From positions 124,001 through 188,000 of the forward strand of contig NZ_JARZHG010000005.1 in NCBI RefSeq assembly GCF_029946505.1: a stretch of DNA of 64,000 nt, read 5' to 3'. The position numbers were made by a program, and so were the translations under genes. Source of the DNA: Polyangium sp. y55x31 (lineage in GTDB: Bacteria; Myxococcota_A; Polyangia; Polyangiales; Polyangiaceae). The notes beneath the pieces were generated by a model, which saw nothing but the letters and a program-made list of their open reading frames with translations, was not told where the DNA came from and searched no databases. Shown here piece after piece: positions 60,981-64,000 of this stretch. How positions within the stretch are numbered: the stretch's first letter is position 1; each line of letters begins with the position of its first letter.

Positions 60981-61739
60981 TCATCCGCGGCGCTTGAAGA
61001 ACGCGTCGAGCGCGGCCCGATGCGCTTCGCCGCCCCAGACCTCGGCGAAGATCGCCCGCTCGCGCTCGATCGCGTCGCCGCGCATCGCCATGCGGACGGC
61101 CGTGAGCGCGCGCTTCTGCGCCGCGACCACGGCGCGCGCGCTCTCCGCGATGCGCCCGATGCGCGCGAGCGCCCGCTCGCGCGACGTTCCTTTCGGCACG
61201 ACCTCGTTCACGAGACCGAGGCGCGCGGCCTCCTCGGCGCCGATCCTCTCGGCCGAGAACATGAGCCGCGGCGCCTCGATCGGCCCGACGCGCTCGACGA
61301 GCCGCGTGAGCCCGCCCCAGGCCGGCGACAGGCCCATGCGGGCGTGCCGGAACGCGAGCGAGGCGTGGGCCTCGAGGATCACCATGTCGCAGAGGAGCAA
61401 GAGCTCGCAGCCGCCGCCGTAGACGTTGCCTTGCACCGCGGCCACGACGGGCAGCTCGCTCGTCTCCAGGACCGCGAGGTCCTCGTACATGTCGAGCACG
61501 ACCGAAGGGCCGGCCCCTCCGCGCACGGCGCGGCTGATCTCGTGGAGATCGCCGCCCGACACGAACGTCTCTTCGCCCGTCGCGGTGAGCACGATGCCGC
61601 GGACCGTGGGGTCGGCTTCGGCCACGCGGACGGCCTCGGCGAGGCGGCGGGTGAGGTCGCGGTCGAGGGCGTTTCTGGTCTTCGGCCGGTCGATCGAGAG
61701 GACGAGCGCATCGCCCGTGGGCTCGATCTGGAGACTCAA
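60981..61739 (-). CDS. Enoyl-CoA hydratase/isomerase family protein
   Basis: A 252-residue crotonase-fold enzyme. LVLSIDRPKTRNALDRDLTR is block 1; ATGEETFVSGGDLHEISRAV has the oxyanion hole; VAAVQGNVYGGGCELLLLCD and FRHARMGLSPAWGGLTRLVE follow. The first catalytic position is present in the GGGCELLL segment, and the second appears as SPAWGG, so the exact reaction is open. It is start-to-stop coupled with the upstream RimK-like gene: TTG at 61739 overlaps its TGA (TTGA). Family resemblance to the enzyme at 44354 is general only. No fatty-acid oxidation partners are adjacent apart from the acyl-CoA dehydrogenase beyond the RimK gene, on the other strand. Confidence 0.82.
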   Translation of the reverse strand: MSLQIEPTGDALVLSIDRPKTRNALDRDLTRRLAEAVRVAEADPTVRGIVLTATGEETFVSGGDLHEISRAVRGGAGPSVVLDMYEDLAVLETSELPVVAAVQGNVYGGGCELLLLCDMVILEAHASLAFRHARMGLSPAWGGLTRLVERVGPIEAPRLMFSAERIGAEEAARLGLVNEVVPKGTSRERALARIGRIAESARAVVAAQKRALTAVRMAMRGDAIERERAIFAEVWGGEAHRAALDAFFKRRG

Positions 61740-62752
61740 GACGGCGCTCCGCGGACGCGGCCGTTCAGGCGGCCGTTCAAGCGGGCGGGCGGGGGCGTGA
61801 GGCGCCGGGGCACCATACGCTCGTCGTGGATCACGTTCGTGATGCGCAGGTCGACCTCGCGTTGCGAGATGCGCCCGTGCGTCGCGGCGTACTTCTCGGC
61901 GTGCTCGATGATGGCCGAGGCCACGTCGATGCCGCTCGCGCGCTCGACGCCTTCGAGGCCGGGAGAGCTGTTGATCTCGAGGATCTTCGGCTTCTTCTTC
62001 GATTCGAGCATGTCGACGCCGGCGACCTCGAGGCCCATCACCTTGACGGCGCGGATGGCCGCGTTGCGGTAGGCGGGCAGGAGCTTGACCTTGTCGCCCT
62101 TGCCGCCGCGATGCAGGTTCGAGCGGAATTCGCCGGGTTTGGCCACGCGGCGCATCGAGGCCACGACCTTGCCGCCGACCACGATGATGCGGATGTCGCG
62201 GCCCTTCGACTCGCGCACGTACTCCTGCAGCACGATGTCCTGGCCCATGGCCCAGAGCGTCTCCAGGAGCGAGTGCACGGCCTGGGGGGTCTCGGCGATC
62301 ATGGTGCCGATGCCCTGCGTGCCCTGCTGGAGCTTGACGATGGCGGGACAGCCGACGAGGGCGAGGGCCGAGTCGACGCCGGCGGGGCTCCGGGCGCAGA
62401 TGGTCGCGGGGACGTCGATGTTCTTGCGGTTCAGGAGCTGAAGCGCGCGCAACTTGTCGCGGCTCCGGGCGATGGAGACGGCGCTGTTCAGCACGGGCAC
62501 GCCCATGAGGTCGAACTGGCGCACCACGGCGAGGCCGTAGTTCGTGATGCTCGCGCCGATGCGGGGGATCACGAGGTCGAACCGGGGCACGGGGTTGCCC
62601 TCGTGCAGCAGGCTCGATCGGCCCTTGGAGACGACGATCTGCAGGTCGAGCGGGTCGATGACCGTGACCTCGTGCCCGCGCGCGCGGGCGGCCAGGACGA
62701 TCCGGCTGGTCGAGTAGAGATTGGCGTTACGCGAGAGGAGGAGGAACCGCAT
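61736..62752 (-). CDS. rimK: RimK-type ATP-grasp ligase
   Basis: A 338-residue ATP-grasp enzyme resembling RimK, which adds glutamate residues to ribosomal protein S6 or other carboxyl groups. The N-terminal region PRIGASITNYGLAVVRQFDL and NSAVSIARSRDKLRALQLLN matches the family; the ATP-grasp core holds CPAIVKLQQGTQGIGTMIAE (the Lys and Gly-rich loop), VLQEYVRESKGRDIRIIVVG (acidic/metal region) and KPKILEINSSPGLEGVERAS (EINxSPGLEGIE, diagnostic of RimK). The C-terminus has a basic extension of about 40 residues (RRLTPPPARLNGRLNGRVRG) not present in the E. coli enzyme. The acceptor protein is unknown. ATG at 62752; the stop is coupled to the following hydratase gene. Confidence 0.85.
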   Translation of the reverse strand: MRFLLLSRNANLYSTSRIVLAARARGHEVTVIDPLDLQIVVSKGRSSLLHEGNPVPRFDLVIPRIGASITNYGLAVVRQFDLMGVPVLNSAVSIARSRDKLRALQLLNRKNIDVPATICARSPAGVDSALALVGCPAIVKLQQGTQGIGTMIAETPQAVHSLLETLWAMGQDIVLQEYVRESKGRDIRIIVVGGKVVASMRRVAKPGEFRSNLHRGGKGDKVKLLPAYRNAAIRAVKVMGLEVAGVDMLESKKKPKILEINSSPGLEGVERASGIDVASAIIEHAEKYAATHGRISQREVDLRITNVIHDERMVPRRLTPPPARLNGRLNGRVRGAPS

Positions 62753-62848
62753 CCGGGGGGACCGAGGCTAGCAGAGCTTGGGAGCGGGGGCGCGCGCTTC
62801 CCTCGGCGTCGCAGGCCAGGATACGGCCTCACATTTCTTCCTCTTGCG

Positions 62849-62883
62849 TTCGCGAATGTTTCGTGTACGAATCATTTTCGAAA
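62849..62883. promoter_or_regulatory. Cluster of TTCG...CGAA palindromes upstream of acyl-CoA dehydrogenase gene
   Basis: Three palindromic elements lie within 35 bases: TTCGCGAA (62849-62856), TTCGT-GT-ACGAA (62860-62871) and TTTCGAAA (62876-62883). They sit 60-95 bases before the ATG at 62945, in the AT-richer part of the divergent gap, and may be operator sites for a regulator of lipid metabolism. Confidence 0.4.
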
Positions 62884-62944
62884 CGCCGGGAAATCGTGGG
62901 GTGGGAGCGCCCCAGGGGCCGGCCAAAACGAGGAGACCGTGGCC

Positions 62945-64000
62945 ATGTGGCAGCCCTTCACCGAGGAGCACGAGCAGTTCCGGAAGACCGTCCGCGCGTT
63001 CGCCGAGAAGGAGCTCGCGCCGCACGCGGAGGAGTGGGAGGCGGACGAGTGCTTCCCGAACTGGGTGTTCAAGCGCGCCGGCGAGCTCGGCATCCTGGGA
63101 GCCCATTTCCCCGAGGAGCACGGCGGGCAAGGCCTCGACTACTGGTTCAGCGCGGCGAAGGCGGAGGAGCTGCCGCGCTCGCGCCTGGCCGGCGTGACCA
63201 TGGGCCTGCTCGTGCAGAGCGACATGGCGACGCCGGTGATCAGCGACCTCGGGACGAAGGAGCAGATCGAGGAGTTTTTGAAGCCCGTGCTCGCGGGCGA
63301 CAAGGTGATCTCGCTCGGCGTGAGCGAGCCTGCGGCGGGCAGCGACGTGGCCGGCATCCGCACGACGGCGCGCAAGGACGGCGACGACTACGTGATCAGC
63401 GGGCAAAAGACGTTCATCACGAACGGGACGCGCGCCGATTTCGTGACGCTGCTGGCGAAGACGAGCCCCGACCGCGGGGCGCACGGCTGTACGTTTTTCC
63501 TGGTGCCGACGAACCTGCCGGGCTTCAGCGTCTCGAAGAAGCTGAAGAAGATCGGCAACAAGTCCTCGGACACGGCGGAGCTCTTCCTCGACGAGGTGCG
63601 CGTGCCGAAGCGCTACCTGCTCGGCGAGGAGAACATGGGCTTCATGTACCTGATGCAGAACTTCCAGAGCGAGCGGCTCATCGGCTCGGTCAGCGCGCTC
63701 GCCGGCGCCTTCTACACGCTGGAGCAGGCGGTCGCGTACGGGCGCGAGCGGGTGGCGTTCGGCAAGCCGATCATCAAGCGCGAGGTCTGGCAGCACAAGT
63801 TCGTGGACCTCTACACGCGCGCGGAGGCGGCGAAGTCCTTCGTGTACAAGTGCGTCGACCATTACAACGACGAGCGGTACGTGAAGAAGGGGCCGGTCAG
63901 CTTCGACACGGTGAAATACATCTCGATGTCGAAGGTGCTCGTGGGCGACGTGGTGAACGACATCATGGACGCGTGCCTGCAGTTCCACGGCGGCTGGGGC
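62945..64000 (+). CDS. Acyl-CoA dehydrogenase, 3' end beyond the window
   Basis: The first 352 residues of a FAD-dependent acyl-CoA dehydrogenase. FTEEHEQFRKTVRAFAEKEL begins the helical N-domain; ISLGVSEPAAGSDVAGIRTT is the middle-domain FAD/substrate block; YVISGQKTFITNGTRADF is the central strand signature; and ERLIGSVSALAGAFYTLEQA with YGRERVAFGKPI opens the C-domain. The window ends at QFHGGWG, the FAD-binding HGGxG, so the catalytic Glu, usually a little further on, is not visible. ATG at 62945 follows AGGAG by nine bases; a GTG two codons earlier is less well spaced. Divergent from rimK, with 192 bases between starts. Confidence 0.92.
   Translation, partial: MWQPFTEEHEQFRKTVRAFAEKELAPHAEEWEADECFPNWVFKRAGELGILGAHFPEEHGGQGLDYWFSAAKAEELPRSRLAGVTMGLLVQSDMATPVISDLGTKEQIEEFLKPVLAGDKVISLGVSEPAAGSDVAGIRTTARKDGDDYVISGQKTFITNGTRADFVTLLAKTSPDRGAHGCTFFLVPTNLPGFSVSKKLKKIGNKSSDTAELFLDEVRVPKRYLLGEENMGFMYLMQNFQSERLIGSVSALAGAFYTLEQAVAYGRERVAFGKPIIKREVWQHKFVDLYTRAEAAKSFVYKCVDHYNDERYVKKGPVSFDTVKYISMSKVLVGDVVNDIMDACLQFHGGWG

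Overview
The window is GC-rich, densely coded DNA that looks like the chromosome of a myxobacterium, most likely of the Polyangium/Sorangium group. The evidence is indirect but consistent. There are many lipoproteins with Gly/Ser-rich linkers after the lipobox. One secreted protein ends in a MYXO-CTERM-like tail, and there is a DUF1592/DUF1552 gene pair. A nitric oxide synthase is fused to a [2Fe-2S]/flavin reductase, an arrangement described from Sorangium cellulosum. Signalling genes (PAS-STAS, CHASE3 chemoreceptor, stand-alone receivers) are numerous. I see no rRNA, tRNA, CRISPR array, transposase, integrase or phage gene.

Layout. 0-8.3 kb: a truncated KTSC-domain gene, an MBL-fold hydrolase, a stand-alone SecD P1-head-like protein, a small XRE regulator, an erythromycin-esterase-family protein, UDP-galactopyranose mutase, and a Tat-exported phosphoesterase coupled to a predicted beta-barrel protein. 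8.3-18.6 kb: a lipoprotein, a polytopic GT39-like protein, an OafA-type acyltransferase, a secreted metzincin protease, a Nudix hydrolase, a copper-monooxygenase-like lipoprotein and a CapA-like protein. 18.6-25.9 kb: a three-gene minus-strand operon joined by GTGA overlaps (DUF1592/1588 lipoprotein, Tat-exported DUF1552 protein, MYXO-CTERM-like protein). It diverges from a radical SAM protein with a glycogen-binding-like N-domain, which is coupled to a CAP lipoprotein; a four-CBS protein follows. 25.9-31.7 kb: a receiver protein overlapping a CHASE3 chemoreceptor, a pectate-lyase-fold lipoprotein, a CTP-dependent lipid kinase and a tandem receiver protein. 31.9-35.5 kb: the 1176-residue multidomain NO synthase.

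35.5-47.2 kb: an esterase, two exported proteins, a DedA protein, a PQQQPGY-repeat envelope protein, an aldehyde dehydrogenase, a PAS-PAS-STAS protein, an enoyl-CoA hydratase and a TetR regulator separated by two palindromic operators, and a cytochrome-c/copper-monooxygenase fusion. 47.3-55.7 kb: a HelD-like helicase, an ankyrin lipoprotein, a membrane-anchored DnaJ-C-terminal-like protein, a Cys-rich lipoprotein, an MscS channel with a cyclic-nucleotide domain and an SDR. 55.7-57.6 kb: a candidate lipoprotein toxin/immunity pair next to a SUKH-3 immunity gene. 57.8-64 kb: a second PAS-STAS protein, a beta-propeller lipoprotein, a RimK-like ligase coupled to an enoyl-CoA hydratase, and an acyl-CoA dehydrogenase cut by the window end.

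Three features deserve most attention. The first is the NO synthase, whose chain begins with two cyclic-nucleotide-binding domains, suggesting that NO output is gated by a nucleotide second messenger. The second is the toxin/immunity island at 55.7-57.6 kb, which resembles the SitA/SitI kin-discrimination lipoproteins in layout. The third is the glycogen-binding/radical SAM fusion coupled to a secreted CAP protein. Functional links beyond gene overlap and spacing are inference.
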